Below are positions 31,245-43,300 of a stretch of 64,000 nt of DNA, in pieces; the first letter of the stretch is position 1; every line of letters begins with the position of its first letter. The position numbers and the translations under genes are program-made. Where the stretch lies: positions 17,705,566 through 17,769,565 of the forward strand of contig OY821743.1 of NCBI GenBank assembly GCA_963682055.1. Direction: 5' to 3'. The notes under the pieces are model-generated. The model did no database searches and was not told where the DNA came from. It saw only the letters and a list, made by a program, of their open reading frames with translations. Origin of the DNA: Primula veris. Taxonomy: Eukaryota; Streptophyta; Magnoliopsida; Ericales; Primulaceae.

Positions 31245-31995
31245 GTTCAACTTTTTGGAGTCAACCCCACACACACACACGCACACATATTGTCTTGCAT
31301 AGAAAGTTCTGGATTGGGTCATTGGGATAATGTCGTTGATCCTTTCGTTTTGCACAGTAATTTTGCATGGAGATGGTGATTTATGATCATTTTGAGATCT
31401 ACTTCGTTTTACTTTCCACTACACAGCTTAAATTCATTTTACGGTTGCTCGTTTGCATGGATTATGTATTTTATGATTTAAAGTTTCTAATCTAACGAAC
31501 ATGGACATTGTTTTTCATTATATATATTGGGTGGGCGCCAGGGGCGGCCGTAATATTTTTGTCGTCCGGTACAGAAAAAAATAGGGCATTTTTTTCGATT
31601 GTCAGTATGAAATTTCTATATAATATATATTAATAGTAGTTTAATTGAATATTAACTCTAAAAAAATATTAATATAAAAAAAATTATACTTTTTCACTTG
31701 TAATTTTTTTTACTAGCATATAGTTACATTAATATATATTGCGTGTTGAAACAGGTTAAGACGAGTTAACCAGCGGTTTGCGAACCTCAACCCTAAACCA
31801 ATCTGCAAAATATAATACAGATTGAACATGACGTATTAATCTTTTTGGACACTCAGCCCGTCTCAATCCGTACGGATTGGGTCTGCCGATTTTTCGTCCA
31901 CCCCTACTATTGTTATGTTTTACCTTTATACATTCGTCCACCCCTACTATTGGAAGCACTTCCTAGATCCAGAAGTCCATCTAGCAAAATTATGA
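31245..31995. other. Intergenic spacer
   Basis: Spacer resuming after the retrotransposon, with a short (CA)n at about 31268. CGTCCACCCCTACTATTG occurs twice, at about 31896 and 31934. No gene is seen. Confidence 0.5.
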
Positions 31996-32998
31996 GTGTT
32001 TGGTAAGTAAAAGCAACCCACTTCCCAAAAAGTTCGGAGCATTAGAAGCCCAGTTGGGAGAAGTTGTTTTTTGACACTTCTGAAAATAGACTTCCTCACA
32101 AAGTCAAAATAAAAAACAAATAATACCCAATAGGTACAAAAAAAAAAAAAATTCAATAAAAATCACAAAAAACGAAACAAAAAATCACAAAAAAAATAAA
32201 AAAAATTATAAAAAATGAAAAAAATCACAAAATATTATAAAAAAACAAAAAAAAATCACATAAAATTATAAAAAATGAAAAAAATCATAAAATATAAAAA
32301 AAATATTAAAAAAATCACAAAAAAATTATAAAAAATCACAAAATCACAAAATTTTAAAAAAATTACAAAAAAAATTATAAAAGATGAAAAAAATGAAAAA
32401 AAATCACAAAAATCACAAAATTATAAAAAAAAATTGAAAAAAAATCACAAAAAAATCACTTTTATTGAACTTTATGCACTTTCGACTTTACTAGATGCAC
32501 TTTTTGACTGAACCAGATGCACTTTTAGCTAAAGTATATGCACTTTCGGTATAAAAAGTGTTATATTGACAAAAAAAATTATATATTTTTTTGTAATTTT
32601 TTAAAAGTTTGTGATTTTTTTCATTTTTTGTGATTTTTTGTAATTTTTTGAATTTTTTATAATTTTTTTGTGATTTTTGTATTTTTTAATAATTTTTGGT
32701 GATTTTTTTATAATTTTTGGTGGTTTTTTATGATTTTTTGTGGTTTTTTTTTTAATTTTTTTTGTTTTTTATACATTTTTTATGATTTTTTTTATTTTTA
32801 TAATCTTTATGTGTGTTTTCGTAGTATATGAATTATTGTGGTATTAAAATCATTTCGAACTTATACATATCAAACGCAGACAAAATTTATAAAAATCAAA
32901 AACACTTTTTCACCGGACGCTAATTTTTTCTAAAGTACTTTTTATATAAGTCACTTTTCAACAGTACTTTTCCAGACAGCACTTGATTTCCAAACATC
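31996..32998. mobile_element. A/T-rich foldback element (candidate non-autonomous transposon)
   Basis: The left part (about 32110-32460) is made of AAAAATCACAAAA-type text and the right part (about 32580-32800) of its complement, TTTTTGTGATTTTT, around a centre with repeated GATGCACTTTT units. The outer ends read GTGTTTGGTAAGT on the left and, on the reverse strand, ATGTTTGGAAATCAAG on the right, resembling short terminal inverted repeats. A target duplication was not identified. Independent decay of simple sequence could mimic this. Confidence 0.45.
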
Positions 32999-33000
32999 AC

Positions 33001-34440
33001 ATAAATTTAAGAACTACCATACACACCAATTAAATATTCTATCATTCTCCTATGTTACCGATAATTCTTGAGATATAAACAAATACCACGCACCCCCAAC
33101 AAATTATGATTAAAATATCCAACAAATTATGATTAAAATATAAGACGAAACAAAAAAGCATTCAAATATTATGTTCCTCTTATTAGTTTTATGATAAAGT
33201 ACAATTTAAAGCCTATTTTGTGATATTTTTAAAAGAAAACATTTCAAAATGTATGTATTTTCCATGTGAAGGTTTCATGAAAAGCTCCCCCTCATACTTG
33301 CCATCTTTAGCGCCATGAACTGTATCGTCCTTAGCAATAAGAATAAAATGGTAAAAATCACCGAAATCATTGCTTTTAGTCTCTGCACTTAGGTTTTGGC
33401 GTCGTCGCGCCGAGGTTGTGCAACGTCACTGTGGTTCTTGCTAGGCCTTGTATATTGGGGTCATTTATGTTCTTTACAGGGGCCCAATCTGATAAAGGAG
33501 AAGGGGCCTCCCAGCCAAGTATTGTCACGGTCGGAAAAAAGAGGGTGACATATTGACAGTAACGAGGAGTATGGAGGATAAAGACTTGGAAGCAGACATT
33601 GTATGAGGTGATAAGAAAATGGGGTGCTTGCTTGTGAATTTATAGGTGTAAACCGTTAAGTATGTGAGATTTCAGTTTCTTGGTCAATGTGAACTAAATT
33701 GGCTCATCTAATTTAATTAATATTATAATTCTAAAATTTTGAAAGTAATTGGTCAATGTGAAAATCCTAATATTTTGATTCTTGAGGGACATATTAGCTC
33801 GTTATAAAGAGAATAAATTAGAGTCCGGTATCACTTAAATATTATTATTATTTTTTAGTACCATTTGTAATTTTTATTATTTCAAACATTTTAATTTGGT
33901 TTTGATACCTTTTACTCTAAATAATATAAAAATGGTCTAAATTCTATTTTTTTTTCATTAACCCAAATAACTTTCTCTCTCTAGAATAATTAACATCTCT
34001 ACGGGGGATTTTTTTCCTTTCAATACTCTGTTTACTCATATGTATAAGATACGTGGGATTGGGAATCACATGTCTACGTGGCATGCCACGTGTCAAATTG
34101 TCATTTTTTTTTCTTTCTTTTTCTGTTTTCGTTTTATTATTTGATTTTTTGTTTTTTATATCAAAAACTTCTCCAATTTTACCCAAATTTTTTTTCCAAT
34201 TTTACCCAAAAAAAACCCTAGCCATCAACCATTAAAATACTTCATATATCAAATTAATATATTTTTTTATCAAATTAATATCACTCTACCACTACAATTA
34301 TCCTCAATTTTACCACACAAAAAAAAAAAAACATCTTTCAATTTACCCAAAAAAAAACTTTCCCAATTTTACCCAAAAAAAACTCTAACCATCAACCATC
34401 AAACTCCTTCATATATAAAATTAATATATTTTTTTCTCAA
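33001..34440. other. Intergenic spacer with short duplications
   Basis: AT-rich. Between about 34150 and 34440 a ~165-bp segment containing CAATTTTACCCAAA and AACCATCAACCAT is present twice. No gene is seen. Confidence 0.5.
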
Positions 34441-34449
34441 ATTAACATC

Positions 34450-34990
34450 ACACCAGTGATGTTGATTTGAGAATATATATTAGATTGTCAAAAATATATA
34501 TTAGATTGTCAAAAAAATTATTAGATTGTAAAAAATTGTATTAGATTGTAAAAAAAATTGTATTAGATTGTTAAATTTTTTGAATTAAATTGCCGAAAAA
34601 ATTAAATTATATTGTCAAAAATTGTCTACTAGATTGTCAAAAAATTTGTATTAGATTGTCATAAAAATTGCATTAGATTGTCATAAAAAATCATTAGATT
34701 GTCATAAAAATTGAATTATATTGTTAAAATTTTCGTATTAAATTGTCATAAAAAATTGTATTAGATTGTCACAAAAATTGTATTATATTTTTATTTATTG
34801 TCAAAAATTTGTATTAGATTGTCAAGAATTTGCATTATATTTTCAAAAAAATTGTATTAGATTGTCAAAAAATTTATATATGATTGTCTATTAGATTGTC
34901 AAAAAATATGTATCATATTCTCATAAAAATTGCATTAGATTGTCAACAAAAATTTGTATTAGATTGTTAAAATTTTTAATTTTTGTAAAA
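34450..34990. repeat. Degenerate tandem repeat (ATTAGATTGTCAAAAA)
   Basis: About 20 imperfect units of roughly 20-25 bp centred on TTAGATTGTCAAAAAAT, varying in A-run length and in TTAGATTG/TTATATTG. It is followed by T-rich low-complexity sequence to about 35370. Confidence 0.85.
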
Positions 34991-35370
34991 GAAAAGTTTT
35001 TGGATTTTTTAAGAATTTTTCCAAAAATTTTAATTTTTTCCCAAATTTTATAAATTTTTTGGATTTTTTTTATTTTTATATTTTTTTTAGTATTTTTTAT
35101 TTTTCCGGAATTTTTATAAATTTTGTAAGAGATTATTAAATTATTATTTTTGTTTTTTTGGATTTTTGTAAAAAAATTATTTTTTTATAATTTTATAATT
35201 TTTTTCCCAATTTTTAATTTTTTGGAAATTTTCATTTTTTTTTCAATTTTTCATTTTTTCATTTTTTTTTTACATATTTTATAATTTTATAATTTTTTTG
35301 AATTTTTTATTTTTTCTAGATTTTATTTTGATTTTTTTAGATTTTTTTGAATTTTTTTTATTGGACCAAA

Positions 35371-37750
35371 TGTGTTGGGTTTATGTATATATTGACAAGT
35401 TGTACTAATTTGCAATAAATATTTTGAAAGTGGTACAAACTCTTAAATTAGTAGTTTCTAAAGGTAGCAATCAATAATTGCCTCTTATAGATATATGTAT
35501 AGATATAGAGAGGTATGAGAGACAACAATTAGTGAGTATTTGTTAATCAAAATGTCTATAGAGTGATACATACATGTGACTCCATAACCCTTTTTATATA
35601 GTAGAGGGTAGGGTTACAAGACCTATCAAGCCCAACTTAGACATAAGTAAAGCCTATGGACTAAGGCCCAAGATGGTCAATAATATACTACAACACTGCT
35701 CATTTGGACGTTTTAATTTCTTCGTCTTCATGTAGTCGATTTGAGTCGAGTTCATTCGCAATGCTAAACACATAAAAACCTTAGGGCCGAAAAATCCAGT
35801 GTGGGACAAAATCGGTACCTAGGAGAAACTGTGTAGCAGAATGATATATACCGAAATAGCATGTAAGTAAATGACCACAAAACAGTGTGCCTCATCAAAA
35901 TATTGTCAGAGCAAACCCAATGGAAAAATATCTGGTTGAATCAACCACAAAACATGTGCCTCATCAAAACATTGCTAGAGTAAATCTAGTGGGAAAAACA
36001 TCTAGTCGAAGGACAAAAGAGTACACAGTGGTAAGAAATATACAACATGATACTCCCCCTAATTTCGGCAATCTTAAGTGAGATATGATGGGAACGTCTC
36101 TCGCTAAAAACCTTATCAAGGAAAACCCATTGTGAAAAACATTGGTCTAAGAACAACAAGAGTACACGAGCATGCGACTGGATGCTTCCCCTCACTTGCA
36201 CACGACAGGGTGCGAGAATTTTGACTAAATAGTAATTAGTGAAATAAACATTCGTCTGGATGCTCCCACTCACTTGCACACAACTGGGTGCAAAAATTTC
36301 ATATTTCAAAAAATAGTACGAACATTCGTTTGGATATTTCATTTGCTTGCACACGACTAGATGCAATAAAATCGAACGTGAAATAGAACGAGCATTCAAC
36401 TGGATGCTCTTAAAGTTTATATGTGAAGATTTATTTTGGCGAGAAATGCTAAATAACATAACCAGTCATGTCTCTCTTGATCGATAAAAACAAGTTGTTC
36501 TCAAATAAGATAAGTGTTTTATCTGGATCGTGAGACATGGCATATGTAATTCAAAGTAGCCCGTGTTACGAGATTCGTAACGGTATATCGCATGACCTAT
36601 TTGAAGAATGGGTGTGAACACTAATCGGCTTCAAAGTTGGGTTCTCGAAAGAAGGGAAAACCTTAATGCTGAAAAATAAGGAATAAAAGGAAAAAACTAT
36701 TGAAAGTTATCTCATATTGAAGAATTAAGAGTTAATTTTCCAATATATATACAAGTTCAACCCATTTAGTTGTTAAACTATTATGTCCATATACACATAT
36801 GTGTATGAGTGTGTACCACACACGCGCGCTCGCTTGGGACTCGGGCCTCGGGTCAGGGCGCACGGGCCTTGGGATTTGGGGAATGTCTCGGGTCTTAGGT
36901 CTCGGGTCTTGGATCAAATCTGAAAAGTGAGTTTTGTATAAAATACAAAAAAAAATCCCTAGAGCGTCCAGCAAATTGAAACGCCAACATTCAATGAGAA
37001 TAAATTGCATATTGAGTGCTGCAGTTTCAGAAATTGAATGGGCGGATTCTAGGGGTGTAACTCCCAGAATTAAATTGACCATTATGGTTGCGGTTTCTGA
37101 AAAACTTATAAAAGGCAACATTCCCCCTCTCATTCAGACACAACAAGCACACACACAACACAGCATACATAACATCATATTAGAGAGAGAGAATTGCACT
37201 ACCAACAGCTCGACCTGTGGTTCGGTGCCGTTTCCACGCGAGCCACTCAGTGACATAAGTTGTACCTTGGGAACAAAGTCACGAGAACCAGAAACACTAA
37301 GGTGGTTCGGAAAATATTGTTTAAGGGAAACTGCTTGCAGTTAGCTCTTCTTTTATTTCTTTTATTTTCAGTACTGTTTACTTTACATTCTGTAATTTAT
37401 TTTCCGGTACTGTTTACTTTTCAGTACTGTTTACATTATCTAATTTACATTTCCAGTACTGTTTACTTTTCTGTATTTAATTTCCAGTCATTTCTGTTCT
37501 GTAATTTATATTCTGTAATTTACATTTCAGTTTTGTAATTTCTTTTATTTACAGACATAGTACAGAAGTTTAGTAATCATACTATTCTGTTTGACAGTTT
37601 CTTTTAATTGACAAACAGTTCAGCAGTATAGTCTTTATACTATTCCGTCCGACAGTTTCGTACAATTTCCAATTAAGTCCAGCAGTTTAATAATTTATAT
37701 TAAATCTGTCGGGAATGTTTTATTTTGTTTTGATTGTGTGTCAAAAGAAT
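35371..37750. other. Possible LTR-derived region, no gene seen
   Basis: Degenerate direct repeats at 35885-36130 (GTGCCTCATCAAAA, GTGGGAAAAACATC) and at 36170-36400 (ACTGGATGC…CTTGCACACGAC) are followed by a TATAAAAGGC at about 37106, a short CA-rich leader and repeated CAGTACTGTTTACTT units (37370-37460). This arrangement resembles the U3/R/U5 of a large LTR, but I could not find its partner or a target duplication. Host promoter sequence for SEC3 may begin within the last part. Confidence 0.3.
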
Positions 37751-38384
37751 TATAAAAATTAAATAAACGACTGTATAATCAGTATGGTTGAGCCAGTCTG
37801 CCTCTATAGCATTACTTCAACATTTTGTTATTTTTTCCTAAAAAATTATTATGGTTTAATAAATTACATGCATCTATGTACCAATATCTATTATCACGTA
37901 GTGAAAATTTGGATCACTAAACTGCATAAATGTGAATGCTTTCCAGATAATGTAGATCTTTTCAGAATATAAAATTGAAGATGTACCAAATTGGAATTCT
38001 GCATGCTTTCTAAATTGTCAAGTATTTTTTGAGTTTATTAAATTACTTGAAAAAGGTAATTAGTACTCAATCTACCAGTTTTCAGCAACAAACAAAAATG
38101 CTTTTACCAAATTCATAAATAGCTATGATGAGACCTAAATTGGTAAAAATTTATAGAATGGGTACCAAATCTATCAATTTAACTTTTTTAAAACATGACC
38201 AAAAGAAATACAAAAAGCATTTTCAGTCCATCAGATCAGAGGATTCAATACACACCTCCATTCTCCCGGACGCGGGCGAATCCCCAGCTAGACTGATTAT
38301 ACATACATAATATATAGATACAAGTATAGATATAGATATAGTTATAGAGATATATAGGGAGATATATATATATATATATAATAA
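37751..38384 (+). promoter_or_regulatory. SEC3 upstream region
   Basis: About 630 bp before the SEC3 start codon. The last ~80 bp are ATATAG/(TA)n-rich and run up to AATAAATGGCG at the ATG. No single promoter element can be chosen with confidence. Confidence 0.35.
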
Positions 38385-38594
38385 ATGGCGAAATCAAGCG
38401 CGGACGACGGGGAGTTGAGGAGGGCGTGTGAGGCGGCGATAGAAGGGACGAAACAGAAGATAGTTTTGTCAATGAGGGTCGCTAAATCCCGTGGCATTTG
38501 GGGCAAATCCAATAAGCTCGGTCGCGGTAACATGGCTAAAGCTCGCGTCCTTGCCATCTCCAGTTACTATTTTTAACCCCCCCCCCCCCCCCAT

Positions 38595-38625
<31 letters not shown>

Positions 38626-38768
38626 CATATATATCATATATGTATATACATGCGTGTGCGTTTTCGTTATGTTTTTAGTTTGTGTTTTTAGTTTTGTGCT
38701 TTGGACCACTATTATTGAAGCGCCACTTGATCTCAATTTAGCTATTTGTTCTGAATTAAGCACCACTT

Positions 38769-38827
<59 letters not shown>

Positions 38828-38973
38828 CATATGCATGATTACACGTATATACATGCATACATGTGTGTTAGTGTGTGTGTGACTTCAAGTTTTGATAACA
38901 TAGATTAGGGATGTGAACATACCGAAACGTATTACGCAATTGTTGTCAATTATATTAGTTTTAGACACTCAAG

Positions 38974-39034
<61 letters not shown>

Positions 39035-40322
39035 GCGTGTGTGTGTATTTTTGTTGTGTGTTTAGAACTAATATATCATTCTATTGTAATAAGCCAACCC
39101 ATTTATATAGATGCATAAATTGTTGAAGTACCACTCGATGTCAATTTAGCTATTGGTTCCAGTTATGATAATGGAGATCAGAGATGTGTACATACTACAT
39201 ACCAAAGCGTAAATTTTGTCATATAGAAGTGTTGGACATTCAGATTTATATTGTTTTTTTGTAATCAACATTCAGATTTATATATGCATACATGTGTGTA
39301 TATATATATATTTCTCTCTCTCTCTCTATATATATATATCATATACGTATATATATATGCATACATGTGTGCATGTGTGTCTTTTCGTTATGTTTTTAGG
39401 TTGTGCTTTTAGGGTGTGTTTGGAACTCGGAAAACTTATGGGAAGATTTCCTGAGAAAACATTTTCTTGTGTTTGTTTGCATAGGAAAACCAATGGAAAA
39501 GAAAACAAAATAAAGTGAGAAAACTTTGTGTGTATAATGAGAGAACCCATTTTCCTTCCAAAAGTGGGAGGAAAATGAAAACAAATGAGAAAAGTTGGAC
39601 TAGCTCCCCTTCTCTCTCCTTTTTTTTTTCTTTTCTTTTCTCTTGATTTCCCAAACTTCCAAACACATGACTGGAAAATTATTTTAAGTTCATTTTTCTT
39701 GGTTTTACTTTCTTTTCCTTTTCTTTTCTTTTCTTTTTCGTGACATTTTCCGGGTTCCAAACACACCCTTAGTTTTGCAATTTGGACTAGCATTTATCGA
39801 AGCACGACTTGATCTAAATTTATCTATTTGTTCCGGCACTCAAAATTATATATACATACATGTGTATGTGTGTGTGTGTGTGTGTGTGTTACCTTGTTAT
39901 GTATTTAGAACTAATGTATGTATATAGATACATACATAATACATTATTGAAGTACCAATTGATGTCAATTCAGCTATACATATGTATATATGTATTTGGA
40001 CTAGCATTATTGAAGTACCACTTCATCTGGATTTAGCTATTAGTTCCGATTTTGATGACAGAGGTCAGAGATGTGTACATACCAAAACGTAATACGCAAT
40101 TGTTGTCAATTTTATTAGTGTTCGTTAGACATTTAGATTATATATATACATACATGTGTGTGTATATATGTGTGTGTGTGTGTGTTTATGTTATGTATTT
40201 AGTACTAACGAATGGTGTTTGTGTTTTTAGTTTTGCGATTTGGACTAGCATTATTGAAGCACCACTTGATCTGGATTTAGCTATTTGTTCCGGCACTCAA
40301 AAATTATATACATATACATGTG

Positions 40323-40355
<33 letters not shown>

Positions 40356-43300
40356 CTTTTCGTCATGTATTTAGTTTGTGCTTTTAGTTTTGCAATTTGA
40401 ACTAGCATTATTGAAGCACCACTTGATCTGGATTTAGCTATTAGTTCCGGTTTTGATAACAGAGATCAGAGATGTGTACATACTAAAACCTAATTTTTGT
40501 CATTTATATTGGTATTAGGGATTCAGGGGGGAGGGGGGCGGGCTGCCCCCACCTAGTTCCTTCCCTGCACTCATGTATATATAGTATACTCTCTCTATAC
40601 GTGTGTGTGTGTGTAACTGTGTTTTTTATCAATGGATTGCCTATTTATGTTTTTAGTTTGTTGATTGGACAAGAATTGAGCTACCTGATGTGAATTTGTC
40701 TATGATCTAGTTCTGGGAACAAGGATCATAAACGTGTACATACGAAAAAGAGATTTTATTATTGAATATTATGTTTAGCCATACGAACATATGAATATTA
40801 TGTGTCTAGATAGTGTAAATTTAGTTTACTTGTAAATTTGTAATCACTTATCCGTGATATGGTTCAGAATTTGTAAATTTTGCTGAGGCATAGTATGTGT
40901 GTATACTCAATATATGTTCAGCTTGTTTAGGAAAGCAGAAAACATGTAGTTATAGATGAATAAGCTATCATGCTAGGCATATGAAGTATACATATCTATA
41001 AATATATGTATGCACATGAGCATGTAAAGAAAATATATATTCTTGTTGGCTTGTCTACTCAACTAGAAAACAACAGTGCCTCGAAATTGCAGAAATGTTG
41101 CGGAAAATTACAAAAGTTGTCAGTGCCAAATTAAAGAGTCGAGACATGATTTATATGGCTTCCACTTATGTTAGTATATCATAATATGAAAGAATTTAGC
41201 TTCCATCAGCTCAATTATTATTAAATTAGAACCATCATCCTATGTCTTAAACTGCTTTGATTGTTTTCTAATATATCAAGTGACTATACTTAGAAACATA
41301 AAAGCAGAGTCTAAGCTCATGCCTCACAAAGTACAGGATTACTGTCGGGTGGTATTTTTTGTTGCAGTGAATCAGTCTTTTCGCCTTTTTGATGTCAGAT
41401 AGAACTATTCGAATGAATAGCCGTGTAGAGACCACTATTATTTTTGCAGCCGCTGTCCTTTTGACCTTTTTCTTACGTTTCATCGTTTATGCAGCCAAAG
41501 CCAAAGTGCAGAGGACTAAAGCTTTTCTACGTGTCTTAAAGTACTCTAATGGAGGAGTCCTTGAGGTGATATGCCTTTATCACCATTTCGTCTTTTTCCT
41601 ATTTCTTTTCATGTTTCCATTCTGCAATCTTTTGCATGAAAACGGGTTGTTTACTTTTTTTTTTATTATAAGCTTATTTCTGATATTACTAGGCTTAACT
41701 CTTTGTATTTGCTTTTCCTTTTTGTTTATTTCGTGTGTGGAACTCAAATCTATTTAGCCAGCGAACTTGTATAAGCTGAAGCATCTTTCGAAGGTGGAGG
41801 TTATAAGTAATGACCCTAGTGGATGCACTTTTATGCTGGTAATAATTCTATTTGGATAATCATACTAAGGCTCTATCTTCCTTCCACTTTGTTTTTCTTG
41901 AAATTTGGTGTTCAACTTCTTCATGGAAATTAATGTTTCACAAGTTTCTTACTTATTATCTTTTGAAATTTTCATTATGTTTGAGATTCTTGTAGGGATT
42001 TGATAATCTCAGGAGCCAGAGTGTTGCACCTCCTCAGTGGACGATGCGCAATATTGATGACAGGTAGAACTCTTGATTTGTGGATTTTCTTTGTATTTTA
42101 GTTTTATTTTACTGAATGAGGGGCCCACTATTCCATTTCCCATTGCAGGAACCGTCTTCTACTTTGTATCTTGAATATTTGCAAAGATATCTTAGGCCGT
42201 CTTCCAAAAGTTGTTGGTATAGATGTTGTGGAAATGGCTCTTTGGGCTAAGGTAATTCAGAGTTTAAATATAGAAGTTTTTTGAGGTGATCTAATAGCTG
42301 TGATAATCCCTGTGGCTTCTTTTAAATTGTGAGAACCCGTTAAATTTTCATTGCATGGAGAAAACTAATTAGTATTTTCAGGGGAAGTGATTATAATGAG
42401 CGGTCACATTCCTATAAAATTTATCTTGATAAGGGAAAAAGGTAAAGTTTTAGATTAGAGAGGAGCTGGGATATAGGCATTTTAAACTGTGCTCACTGTG
42501 CTGGATTTGTATCGTAATAGTAATTTTAGGAGAATCTTGCATGTTGTGATGTCCTATGCTGAAATATTATTTTGCGAATGGCTTGTAAGTGATTGACATT
42601 TTATAAACATACATGTCTGCGACTTATTCCCCCCCCCTCTTGTTACTAATAAGTAATAATGGACCTCTTACATTTCTTTTTGAAAGATTTATATTAACAT
42701 GACGACTGGAACATGTATCATTTGAGCAGCAATTGTTTTCTATATAAAGCATCAGCCTATCCTCCAATCCCTAGGTTCGAACAGTAGTTGATATGTCCAC
42801 TAACTAATTCATCGATAGGCCGAACAAATATGCACGCTATATCCTCCTTTTTGTACTTTGGTTCTCCTTGACCTTTTGAATTTTCTAGTTACTTTAATGT
42901 CATCTTCAACTGGTATTTTTTGTTTGCTTTTATCTTATGCAGGAAAACACTCCCGCAACCACCACCAAACAGACAAATCTTCAAGATGGACCTGTTGCAG
43001 AAACTGTAACTGAAAGTGACATGAAAGTTACTGTTGAAAAAGAACTGGTGTCTCAAGCCGAGGAAGAGGATATGGAGGCTCTATTAGGCACGTATGTAAA
43101 TTATTTCCCTTGCACTGAAACTCGCTTGTGTACTTAATCCTTTGCTAATGTATAAGATCCACTTATGGGAATATAATCATATTAGTTACTGTTAAAGTAA
43201 TTGCACAAAATCAGCCTAGCATTAAAAGCCCAGCAATAAACTCTGACCATATTTGAGTTTTGAATTAGCTAAAGATTAGGATAAGTTTTTGATTATGTAA

